A DNA stretch of 9,105 bases from an uncultured Pseudomonadota bacterium (GTDB lineage: Bacteria; Pseudomonadota; Gammaproteobacteria; Burkholderiales; Rhodocyclaceae): contig CAJAHZ010000415.1 of the NCBI GenBank assembly GCA_903939665.1, positions 1 to 9,105 on the forward strand. Reading direction: 5' to 3'. Positions 1 to 5,672 of the stretch are shown piece by piece (the first letter of the stretch is position 1; every line of letters starts with the position of its first letter). A program made the translations under genes and the position numbers. Under the pieces are notes generated by a model that worked only from the letters and a program-made list of their open reading frames with translations, was not told where the DNA came from and ran no database searches.

Positions 1-210
1 GCGGCCAAGGCCGCCGTTGCGGCACCCGCTGCGGCTGAGAAGAAGGCTGAAGCCCCCAAGGCTGCGGAACCCATGAAGGCCGAAGCGGCCAAGACCGAAA
101 CCACGAAGCCGGAAGCCAAACCTGCCAAAGCCAAGAAACATACCAAAAAGGCCGCCAAGCCTGAGGCGAAGGGTGCTGCCGCTACCCCTGCTACCCCCGC
201 AGCGAAGTAA
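1..210 (+). CDS. C-terminal end of an Ala/Lys/Pro-rich protein (5' truncated)
   Basis: The reading frame is open from base 1 to a TAA at 208-210 and gives the last 69 residues of a longer protein. The fragment is almost entirely Ala, Lys, Pro, Glu and Thr, with recurring AAK, KAEA and KPEAK units and one basic patch (KAKKHTKK). Such low-complexity basic tails occur on histone-H1-like DNA-binding proteins, on AlgP-like proteins and on disordered linkers or tails of envelope proteins. With no folded domain in view I cannot choose among these. An intrinsic terminator begins about 25 bases after the stop, so the gene ends its transcription unit. Confidence is high that this is coding and low for any function. 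Confidence 0.75.
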   Translation, partial: AAKAAVAAPAAAEKKAEAPKAAEPMKAEAAKTETTKPEAKPAKAKKHTKKAAKPEAKGAAATPATPAAK

Positions 211-235
211 TAGGCATCCATTTCGCAGCAAATTG

Positions 236-262
236 CCCTCAGGTGAAAGCCTGAGGGTTTTT
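236..262 (+). terminator. Rho-independent terminator after the Ala/Lys-rich gene
   Basis: A perfect 8-bp stem (CCCTCAGG at 236-243 and CCTGAGGG at 250-257) closes a 6-base loop and is followed at once by five T residues (258-262). This is a classic intrinsic terminator for the forward strand. It separates the truncated first gene from the envelope-protein genes downstream. Confidence 0.9.
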
Positions 263-421
263 GCCATCCGGGACCGCCTGCCGACCGGGGAGTAAAAGGA
301 ATATCGAAGCAACGCTAGTTTTGAAATTGTTTTACAGATGCACGGTCCAATTTATTTGGATGTTGTGCGGGAACGAGTTTCAAAGACCTCGGCGATGAGG
401 TCGCATAAAAAGGTGCGTAAG

Positions 422-829
422 ATGAAAATGATCAAATGGGTAATGCTCTGTCTGCTGCTGGGCGCGGCCAGCATGGGCAATGCTTGGGCCGACCGGGGTC
501 ACCGGGGTCACCGGGGTCATGGTGCGCATTTCGGCGTAGTGATCGGCCCGTATTGGGGGCCGTCCTACTATTCGCCTTTTCCTTATTACTACCCGCCTTA
601 CTATTCGTATCCCTATTCCTATCCGCCGGTGGTCATTGAGCGCCAGGCGCCGCAGGTCTATATCGAACAGCAGGCACCGGCTGCGCCACCCGCTCCGCCT
701 GCGCCTGCAGCGGCGGCACCGGCCAATTACTGGTATTTTTGCGCCGCAACAAATGCCTATTACCCCTATGTCAAGGAGTGCCGTGGCGGCTGGCAGAGGG
801 TGTTGCCGCAGCCGCCCGGTCAGCCTTGA
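422..829 (+). CDS. Secreted His/Gly- and Tyr/Pro-rich small protein
   Basis: This is a 135-residue protein of unknown function, predicted to be exported. Residues 1-23 form a signal peptide: MKMIKW, a hydrophobic core, then a cleavage-like AWA before Asp24. I chose the ATG at 422 over the in-frame ATG at 338 because the signal peptide starts there and the extra 28 residues would bury it behind a charged leader. A weak AAAAGG lies about 9 bases upstream. The mature part has a His/Gly/Arg stretch from tandem HRG units (about 26-36), a Tyr/Pro-rich region (43-70), a Pro/Ala linker (84-101), and a C-terminal block with two Cys (107 and 120) and the pattern YYPYVKEC..GW..V.PQPP. From memory, that terminal block recurs in hypothetical proteins of beta- and gammaproteobacteria. 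The two Cys could form a periplasmic disulfide. It is first in a row of three envelope-protein genes. Confidence 0.8.
   Translation: MKMIKWVMLCLLLGAASMGNAWADRGHRGHRGHGAHFGVVIGPYWGPSYYSPFPYYYPPYYSYPYSYPPVVIERQAPQVYIEQQAPAAPPAPPAPAAAAPANYWYFCAATNAYYPYVKECRGGWQRVLPQPPGQP
492..519 (+). repeat. 9-bp tandem repeat encoding His-Arg-Gly units
   Basis: The unit CCGGGGTCA repeats three times in a row within the gene, with a degenerate continuation, and encodes consecutive Arg-Gly-His triplets just after the signal peptide. The period is a multiple of three, so copy-number change by slippage would lengthen or shorten the His/Gly tract without breaking the frame. Confidence 0.7.
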
Positions 830-850
830 TTTTAGTGAGGACTTGCCGTC

Positions 851-1390
851 ATGAAATCATCAACTTCTTTTTTGTTTGCCGTCTGCCCCCTGCTTCTGCT
901 CGCCGGTTGCGTTACTGCGCCGACTGGCCCTAGCGTGATGGCCCTGCCGGGATCCGGCAAGACTTTCGAGCAGTTCCGTTACGACGACGCCGACTGTCGC
1001 CAGTATGCGCAGCTGCAAACGGGAGGCGCGGACCGTAGCGGCGCTGATGCCGGTGTGCGGAGCGCCGCTGTCGGCACTGTGGTTGGTGCCATCGCTGGCG
1101 CCGCCATGGGGGGGCACGAAGGGGCCGGCGTCGGGGCTGGCGCTGGACTGCTGTTTGGTAGCATGATCGGTGCCGGCACCGCCCAAGGCTCTGCTTACGG
1201 AACGCAGCGCGGTTATGACAATGCTTTTATTCAGTGCATGTACGCGAAGGGACACAAGGTTCCGGTCTCCGGTTCGATGATGATGAGAAATCAGACACCG
1301 GCACCGGCCAATGCGACGCCGGCACAGCCCTCCGGATATTATCCGCCGCCACCTCCTGACTACGCTCCTCCGCCGCCAGGAGGGCGCTAA
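851..1390 (+). CDS. Glycine-zipper lipoprotein
   Basis: This is a 179-residue predicted lipoprotein. The N-terminus has a short hydrophobic leader ending in the lipobox LLAGC, so Cys20 would be lipidated and the protein held in the inner or outer membrane. No Asp follows the Cys, which by the usual +2 rule favours the outer membrane. Residues 38-52 (KTFEQFRYDDADCRQ) are followed by a long glycine zipper (about 64-120) with Gly/Ala at regular small-residue spacing, then a conserved-looking RGYDNAFIQCMYAKGHKVPV segment (about 120-139). Cys49 and Cys129 could pair. The tail is Pro/Tyr-rich (161-176). Glycine-zipper proteins usually insert into or associate with membranes; the exact role of this family is unknown to me. 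GTGAGG lies 10 bases before the ATG. The gene starts 21 bases after the previous stop, so the two are probably co-transcribed. Confidence 0.85.
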   Translation: MKSSTSFLFAVCPLLLLAGCVTAPTGPSVMALPGSGKTFEQFRYDDADCRQYAQLQTGGADRSGADAGVRSAAVGTVVGAIAGAAMGGHEGAGVGAGAGLLFGSMIGAGTAQGSAYGTQRGYDNAFIQCMYAKGHKVPVSGSMMMRNQTPAPANATPAQPSGYYPPPPPDYAPPPPGGR

Positions 1391-1461
1391 GCGAGGCCGC
1401 ATGTTTTTTACCCCGTTGTTCGCAAATTTGCCGACAGGCATCAAATAAGGATTTTTCCCAC

Positions 1462-2220
1462 ATGGAAAACAAGATCGCTTCCTCATCCTCGCTGCACCCG
1501 ATGCTTTGGGTCGCCGCCATTTCGTTGACCCTGCTTTCCTTTGCGGGAATTGCTTCATTGACCGGATGGTTGCCAACCAAACCTGCTGCGGTGCAGGCAG
1601 TTTCGGTCAGCGAGACCGTTCCTGTTCATGCGGCGCTGGCGCCTGCCGCCGCTCCCGCTTTGGTGGCGGTAGCGCCAGAGGTGCCTGCCGCCACCGTGGC
1701 AGCCGAGCCGAAGCCCGTGGCAGAGCCTGTTTCTGCTCCGCCTGCCGTTCAGCACAAGCCGGTGAAAAAGAAACCGATAGCGCACAATGCATCGCAGCCC
1801 GCGACTGCAACGCCACCGCCCTTGGCGGCAGGCACGCCGCCTGATTATGAGGCGCCACCTCCTCCGGTCGCCGCTGCACCGCCGCCTTGTCCCCATTGCG
1901 GCGTGATTTCTGGCATCAAACAGATTGCCCGTGAAGGTCAGGGGTCCGGTCTGGGCGTCGTTGCCGGCGGCTTGCTTGGCGGCGTGTTGGGCAATCAGGT
2001 TGGCAACGGCAGAGGCCGCACGCTGGCAACCATCGCCGGCGCGGTGGGTGGTGGTTACGTCGGCAATCGGGTAGAAAAGTCCCAGCGCGAAACGGTTGCC
2101 TATCAGATCAGCGTGCGCATGGAAGATGGCACGGAACAGGTGATCGAGGCCAACTCAACTCCCGCTTGGCGCACCGGCGATCAGGTCAAGCTGGTCAATG
2201 GGGCGATCGTTTCCCGCTGA
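1462..2220 (+). CDS. Membrane-anchored glycine-zipper 2TM-domain protein
   Basis: This is a 252-residue envelope protein. A hydrophobic segment at about 14-36, after a short Ser-rich N-terminus, should act as an uncleaved anchor. Residues 40-142 form a Pro/Ala/Val/Lys-rich linker likely to span the periplasm. A CPHCG motif at 143-147 is followed by a glycine-zipper hairpin (about 161-203, GLGVVAGGLLGGVLGNQVGN...GAVGGGYVGNRVE). The C-terminus is a small beta-rich module (211-252, VAYQISVRMEDGTEQVIEA...GDQVKLVNG). This is the layout of the glycine-zipper 2TM family (the Rickettsia 17-kDa antigen type), often annotated only as an outer-membrane or surface antigen-like protein. TAAGG lies about 11 bases before the ATG. 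Its last 26 bases overlap the end of the convergent RlmN-like gene. The two cysteines could bind metal or form a disulfide; neither can be shown here. Confidence 0.87.
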   Translation: MENKIASSSSLHPMLWVAAISLTLLSFAGIASLTGWLPTKPAAVQAVSVSETVPVHAALAPAAAPALVAVAPEVPAATVAAEPKPVAEPVSAPPAVQHKPVKKKPIAHNASQPATATPPPLAAGTPPDYEAPPPPVAAAPPPCPHCGVISGIKQIAREGQGSGLGVVAGGLLGGVLGNQVGNGRGRTLATIAGAVGGGYVGNRVEKSQRETVAYQISVRMEDGTEQVIEANSTPAWRTGDQVKLVNGAIVSR

Positions 2221-3244
2221 TACGGTCGGTCAGGATCGGGCTAACCGACGCGCGTGCGCGCAGTTGTCCGCAGCCGCCGTCGATGTCCTGTCCTGCCGAA
2301 TTGCGCAAGCGGGTCAGGATGCCGCGCTGCTGCAGATAGGCGGCCATTTCTGCAGCGCGTTCCGGCGAGGGGCGATTGAAGCCGAGCCCTTCGTTGGCGT
2401 TATAGGGGATGAAATTCATCATTGCATACTTGCCGGCCAGTAGCCGGGCGATGCCTTCAAGTTCTTCGTCGCTGTCGTTGATGCCTTCAAGCAGCGTCCA
2501 CTGGTACTGAATCGGATAGCCGGTCTTGCGGGCGTATTCTTCGCCACGCTCGACGAGTTCGGCGGGGTCGATGCGTGGTGCGCGTGGCAGTAGTCTGGCG
2601 CGCAGTTCGGGGTTCGTTGTGTGCAGTGAAAGGGCAAGTGCAGGTTTGACCGTGCCGAGCGGCAGGCGCTCGAAAACGCGTCGGTCACCGACTGTCGAGA
2701 AGACGAGGTTCTTGTGCCCGATGCCGCCGGCGGTGCCGAGCAGATCGATTGCCTCGAGCACGTTGTCCATGTTGTGCGCCGGTTCGCCCATGCCCATGAA
2801 GACGACCCGGCGGACGACCCTTCGTGCGCGGGCGAGTACCACCTGCGCAACGATCTCGGCGCTGCCGAGTTGGCGCAACAGGCCATCGCGACCGGTCATG
2901 CAAAAAGTGCAGCCGACCGCGCAGCCGACCTGTGTCGACACGCAGACGCCATCGCGCGGCAGCAGTACGCTTTCCACCGCCTGGCCGTCGGCCAGTTCGA
3001 CCAGCAGGCGCGCCGAGCCGTCCTGTCCGGGATGCTCGGAGCGCACGCGGGCCAGGCTGCCCAGTTGCTCGTTCAGGGCGGGCAGTGCGTTGCGCAAGGG
3101 CAGTGGCAGGAAGTCTTCAGATTTCTGGCGGCGCGTACCGCAGGCCAAGGGTTTGGCTGCTGTCCAGGCGCGCAGCACACGGTCTTCGTGGCAGGTTTTT
3201 GCGCCGTGCTCGCGCAGGATTTGGCGGATGTGTTCGACGCGCAT
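2195..3244 (-). CDS. RlmN/Cfr-family radical SAM RNA methyltransferase (divergent paralogue)
   Basis: This 349-residue protein belongs to the RlmN/Cfr family, radical SAM enzymes that methylate adenine in 23S rRNA (RlmN also acts on some tRNAs). They use two SAM molecules, one to methylate a protein Cys and one to make the 5'-deoxyadenosyl radical. The 4Fe-4S motif CxxxCxxC is intact (Cys108, Cys112, Cys115). The methyl-carrying Cys325 lies in DGGCGQL and the second catalytic Cys101 in GVCVSTQVGC. The spacing Cys101-Cys108 equals that recalled for E. coli RlmN (118-125). GMGEPAHN (151-158) is the SAM-binding GGE-type motif, and SLHTT (206-210) and NFIPYN (277-282) are also family-typical. The N-terminus looks divergent and short against E. 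coli RlmN (384 residues), and the usual rlmN neighbours (ndk, pilW-like, ispG) are absent. It may therefore be a second family member with a different target. No clear Shine-Dalgarno precedes the ATG. Confidence 0.85.
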   Translation of the reverse strand: MRVEHIRQILREHGAKTCHEDRVLRAWTAAKPLACGTRRQKSEDFLPLPLRNALPALNEQLGSLARVRSEHPGQDGSARLLVELADGQAVESVLLPRDGVCVSTQVGCAVGCTFCMTGRDGLLRQLGSAEIVAQVVLARARRVVRRVVFMGMGEPAHNMDNVLEAIDLLGTAGGIGHKNLVFSTVGDRRVFERLPLGTVKPALALSLHTTNPELRARLLPRAPRIDPAELVERGEEYARKTGYPIQYQWTLLEGINDSDEELEGIARLLAGKYAMMNFIPYNANEGLGFNRPSPERAAEMAAYLQQRGILTRLRNSAGQDIDGGCGQLRARASVSPILTDRISGKRSPH

Positions 3245-3263
3245 CGATTGTTAGTACGAAAGG

Positions 3264-3359
3264 GCGAACCACCAAGGTACCAAGATCACAAAGTTACACC
3301 AAGAAAATCGAGGGGTTTTCTTGGTGTGACTTTGTGTCCTTTGTGTCTTGGTGGTTCGC
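3264..3359. repeat. 96-bp imperfect palindrome built of CAAG/ACAAAG subunits
   Basis: This is an almost symmetrical inverted repeat with 44-base arms and an 8-base centre (3308-3315). The outer ends are GCGAACCACCAAG and its complement. By hand alignment 38 of 44 arm positions are Watson-Crick pairs, three more can be G:T wobbles, and three are mismatches. Each arm is itself made of 8-10-base units ending in CAAG or AAAG. It fills nearly the whole gap between the FAD-dehydrogenase stop (ending at 3365) and the RlmN-like start (3244). From memory, similar CACCAAG-ACACAAAG palindromes are scattered through many environmental bacterial genomes, so this is probably a copy of a dispersed, non-coding repeat. 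No T tract follows on the reverse strand, so it is not a standard terminator, though its RNA could fold and slow read-through into the gene below. Confidence 0.88.
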
Positions 3360-3364
3360 ATTTC

Positions 3365-4975
3365 TTAACGTGACAGCATATCCAGCGCCAGCGCTTCGGC
3401 GACCTTGATGCCATCAACTCCCGCCGATAGAATACCTCCGGCATATCCGGCGCCTTCGCCGGCAGGATACAAACCCTGCACGTTGACGCTTTGGCAATCT
3501 TCACCGCGCGTGATGCGCAGCGGTGACGAGGTACGCGTTTCGACGCCGGTGAGCACCGCATCGCTCATGTCGAAGCCTTTGATTTGCCGTGCGAAGGCGG
3601 GCAGCGCCTCGCGCATGGCTTCGATGACATAGGGCGGCAGGGCCGTCGCGAGGTCGGTCAGATGGACGCCGGGCTTGTAGGAGGGGGTGACCGAGCCGAG
3701 TTGTGTCGACGGGCGTCCGGCGAGGAAGTCACCGACCAGTTGCGCCGGTGCTTCGTAAGTGCCGCCGCCAAGCTCGAAGGCACGCGATTCGAGCTGACGC
3801 TGGAATTCGATACCAGCGAGCGGCTTGTTTGCGTCACCGCCGTAATCTGCCGGGTCGACGTTCACCACGATGCCGGCGTTGGCGTTGCGCTCGTTACGTG
3901 AATACTGGCTCATGCCGTTGGTCACCACGCGGTTGGGCTCCGAAGTGGCCGCCACCACCGTGCCGCCGGGACACATGCAGAAACTATAGACGGCGCGACC
4001 GTTGGCGGCGTGATGCACCAGCTTGTAGTCGGCGGCGCCGAGCAGCGGGTTGCCGGCGTTCGGCCCGAGGCGCGCTTTGTCGATCAGCGATTGCGGGTGC
4101 TCGATGCGGAAGCCGACCGAGAAAGGCTTGGCTTCCATGAACACGCCTTGTTCATGCAACATCTCGAAGGTGTCGCGTGCGCTGTGGCCGAGCGCCAGAA
4201 CAACGTGGTCGGTGGCGATCTCTTCGCCATTGCTCAGTGTCACGCCGCACACTTTGCCGTTTTTAATGTTCAAGCCGGTCAGGCGCTGCTGGAAGCGTAT
4301 TTCGCCGCCCAGTTGCTCGATCTCATGGCGCATGGTTTCGACCATGCCGACGAGGCGGAAGGTGCCGATATGCGGTTTGGCGACGTAGAGAATTTCCGCT
4401 GGCGCGCCGGCCTTGACGAATTCCTCGAGCACCTTGCGCCCGAGATGGCGCGGGTCTTTGATCTGGCTGTAGAGCTTGCCGTCCGAGAAAGTGCCGGCAC
4501 CGCCTTCGCCGAATTGTACGTTCGACTCGGGATTGAGCACGTTCTTTCGCCATAGACCCCAGGTATCCTGTGTGCGCTCGCGAACCGCCTTGCCGCGTTC
4601 CAGAACGATCGGCCTGAAACCCATCTGCGCCAGAATCAGCGCAGCGAAGATGCCGCAGGGGCCGAAGCCGACAATGACCGGGCGGGTCTTCAGCGCCGCC
4701 GTGGCGTGGCCGACGAAGTGGTAGGTTGTGTCCGGCGTTGCTGTGACTTTCGGATCATTGGCGAATTTTTTGAGCAGTGCGTCTTCGTTCGCAAGGTCGA
4801 TATCCACCGTGTAAATGAACATCAGCGCACTCGGCTTGCGCGCATCGTGGCTGCGCTTGAAAACGGTGATGTTTTTGATGTCGCCCACCGTGATGTTCAG
4901 CCGCTTGGCAATTGCCGAGGTGAGTGCTTCGGGGGGGTGTTCGAGCGGCAGGCGAAGTTCGGTGATGCGAATCAT
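3365..4975 (-). CDS. FAD-dependent dehydrogenase, COG2509-type
   Basis: This 536-residue flavoprotein belongs to the uncharacterised FAD-dependent dehydrogenase group (COG2509). The substrate is unknown. Residues 1-95 form a small N-terminal domain (ITELRLPLEHP...FKRSHDARK...) typical of this family. The Rossmann dinucleotide motif is GFGPCG (103-108), ending with the ribose-binding acidic ERG (126-128). A conserved-looking FGEGGAGTFSDGKL (155-168) follows, and GEGAGYAGGI near the C-terminus (from about 506) closes the FAD site. The segment HHAANGRAVYSFCMCPGGTVVAA is also family-like and carries two Cys. No signal peptide or membrane segment is seen, so it should be cytosolic. The ATG at 4975 begins the family-like N-terminus but has no good Shine-Dalgarno. 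It begins 24 bases after ccdB, so it could be read from the ccd promoter as well as its own. Its stop lies five bases from the palindromic repeat. Confidence 0.85.
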   Translation of the reverse strand: MIRITELRLPLEHPPEALTSAIAKRLNITVGDIKNITVFKRSHDARKPSALMFIYTVDIDLANEDALLKKFANDPKVTATPDTTYHFVGHATAALKTRPVIVGFGPCGIFAALILAQMGFRPIVLERGKAVRERTQDTWGLWRKNVLNPESNVQFGEGGAGTFSDGKLYSQIKDPRHLGRKVLEEFVKAGAPAEILYVAKPHIGTFRLVGMVETMRHEIEQLGGEIRFQQRLTGLNIKNGKVCGVTLSNGEEIATDHVVLALGHSARDTFEMLHEQGVFMEAKPFSVGFRIEHPQSLIDKARLGPNAGNPLLGAADYKLVHHAANGRAVYSFCMCPGGTVVAATSEPNRVVTNGMSQYSRNERNANAGIVVNVDPADYGGDANKPLAGIEFQRQLESRAFELGGGTYEAPAQLVGDFLAGRPSTQLGSVTPSYKPGVHLTDLATALPPYVIEAMREALPAFARQIKGFDMSDAVLTGVETRTSSPLRITRGEDCQSVNVQGLYPAGEGAGYAGGILSAGVDGIKVAEALALDMLSR

Positions 4976-4999
4976 TGGGTAGGTTTGCCGATGCCCGCT

Positions 5000-5308
5000 T
5001 CAGCCGACAAGTCGGTCGAGCGCGTTGATCAATACAGAAGACTGGTAAGACAGGTCGGACACAGCGTCGCCAAGTCCTTTGACCGGGTAGGCCGCTGCTT
5101 CTTGGGTAAATAAGACGAATTCTTCGTTGCCGATACTCAGGATTGGCATCAGTTCATCGATGATTTCGGCCACATTGACGCTGGCTCGTTTTTGCAGCGG
5201 GGCGACCAAGCGAGTGCTCAGGTCGCCGAGCAGGTTGTTCTGCAGATCAATGACGTAGGGGCGATCCCGATGTTTTGTCTGCTTGAGTGCGTAGACGTGA
5301 TGACGCAT
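5000..5308 (-). CDS. ccdB: CcdB-type toxin
   Basis: This 102-residue protein matches the CcdB toxin family in length and layout. CcdB of plasmid F traps DNA gyrase (GyrA) on cleaved DNA and is neutralised by CcdA. Family-like stretches are the N-terminal HVYALKQ strand, YVIDLQNNLLGDLSTRLVAPL (about 18-38), the central PILSIGNEEFVLFTQ (55-69) and the C-terminal VSDLSYQSSVLINALDRLVG. The start overlaps the ccdA stop by one base (TGATG), which implies translational coupling. In F CcdB the final Trp-Gly-Ile residues are needed for killing; here the protein ends Leu-Val-Gly with no Trp, so toxicity cannot be assumed. A weak GGGG lies about 8 bases upstream of the ATG. Confidence 0.87.
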   Translation of the reverse strand: MRHHVYALKQTKHRDRPYVIDLQNNLLGDLSTRLVAPLQKRASVNVAEIIDELMPILSIGNEEFVLFTQEAAAYPVKGLGDAVSDLSYQSSVLINALDRLVG

Positions 5309-5592
5309 CAGAAGCCCCGGTGCTCTTCGCCAAAGAGTCCTTCACGTTCAACGCGTTCGTTGTAGGCCGCCATGGCCGGGCGGTTTTTTTCCAGCCAGGC
5401 ACTGTCTCGGCGCCGCTTGATTTCCTGCAGGATGCCGGTTTCAGCAGCGCGCGATAAGTTGATGTTGAGTTGGCGTGCGGCTTCCGCCAACGGTTCGCTG
5501 ATTGAGAGGCTCATTTTTTTCTTGTTGCCTTCACTCAGGCCAGCCAGGCTTGAATAGGCGGCGCGGGTTTCTTCAACTGTTTGCTGGCGCAT
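5308..5592 (-). CDS. ccdA: CcdA-type antitoxin with an N-terminal extension
   Basis: This is a 94-residue antitoxin of the CcdA family. It should bind and neutralise the CcdB encoded next to it and, by analogy with plasmid F, repress its own operon through an N-terminal ribbon-helix-helix DNA-binding part. Residues 27-94 align with ordinary CcdA (about 72 residues): MSLSISEPLAEAARQLNINLS is the ribbon-helix-helix, and the toxin-binding tail ends LFGEEHRGF, much like the FADENRDW end of F CcdA. The first 26 residues (MRQQTVEETRAAY...GNKKK) are extra. I kept the ATG at 5592 because GAGGGG sits six bases before it. An internal ATG at 5514 would give the standard length but has only a distant AAGG. 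The stop shares one base with the ccdB start. Confidence 0.85.
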   Translation of the reverse strand: MRQQTVEETRAAYSSLAGLSEGNKKKMSLSISEPLAEAARQLNINLSRAAETGILQEIKRRRDSAWLEKNRPAMAAYNERVEREGLFGEEHRGF

Positions 5593-5598
5593 GGTCGT

Positions 5599-5604
5599 CC
5601 CCTC
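5599..5604 (-). promoter_or_regulatory. Strong Shine-Dalgarno deciding the ccdA start
   Basis: On the reverse strand GAGGGG ends six bases before the ATG at 5592. This supports the longer, 94-residue form of the antitoxin over the internal start at 5514. Confidence 0.7.
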
Positions 5605-5616
5605 GGTGGCGGCATG

Positions 5617-5656
5617 ATTATGCGCATACTTTATGCGTATTTTTGCGGTGTGTAAA
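5617..5656 (-). promoter_or_regulatory. Putative ccdAB promoter/operator with overlapping palindromes
   Basis: Upstream of ccdA lies a perfect 10-bp palindrome, TATGCGCATA (5619-5628). It overlaps a second inverted repeat, CGCATA-CTT-TATGCG (5623-5637). On the reverse strand a -35-like TTTACA (5651-5656) is 17 bases from a weak TAAAGT (5628-5633), and a better -10-like CATAAT (5617-5622) has no matching -35. The palindromes fall on or near these boxes, as expected for an operator bound by CcdA or a CcdA-CcdB complex. The boxes are a by-eye guess; the palindromes are certain. Confidence 0.5.
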
Positions 5657-5672
5657 GCTTGGTTTGCCTTGC

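Noticed and set aside
338..421. A longer start for the His/Gly-Tyr/Pro protein
   Set aside because: It would place 28 charged residues before a clear signal peptide, and no ribosome site supports it.
860..1576. Long reverse-strand open frames opposite the glycine-zipper genes
   Set aside because: They are Arg/Ser-rich shadows of GC-rich genes with no motif, and the forward frames have signal peptide, lipobox and zipper features.
3264..3359. The long palindrome as a CRISPR unit, an insertion-sequence remnant with a transposase, or a coding region
   Set aside because: There is only one inverted pair with no regular spacers. Open frames across it are short repetitive peptides ending in the repeat, and no transposase motif is nearby.
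2526..3408. Long forward-strand open frames opposite the RlmN-like gene
   Set aside because: They are Arg-rich translations without domains, and the reverse frame carries the full radical SAM signature.
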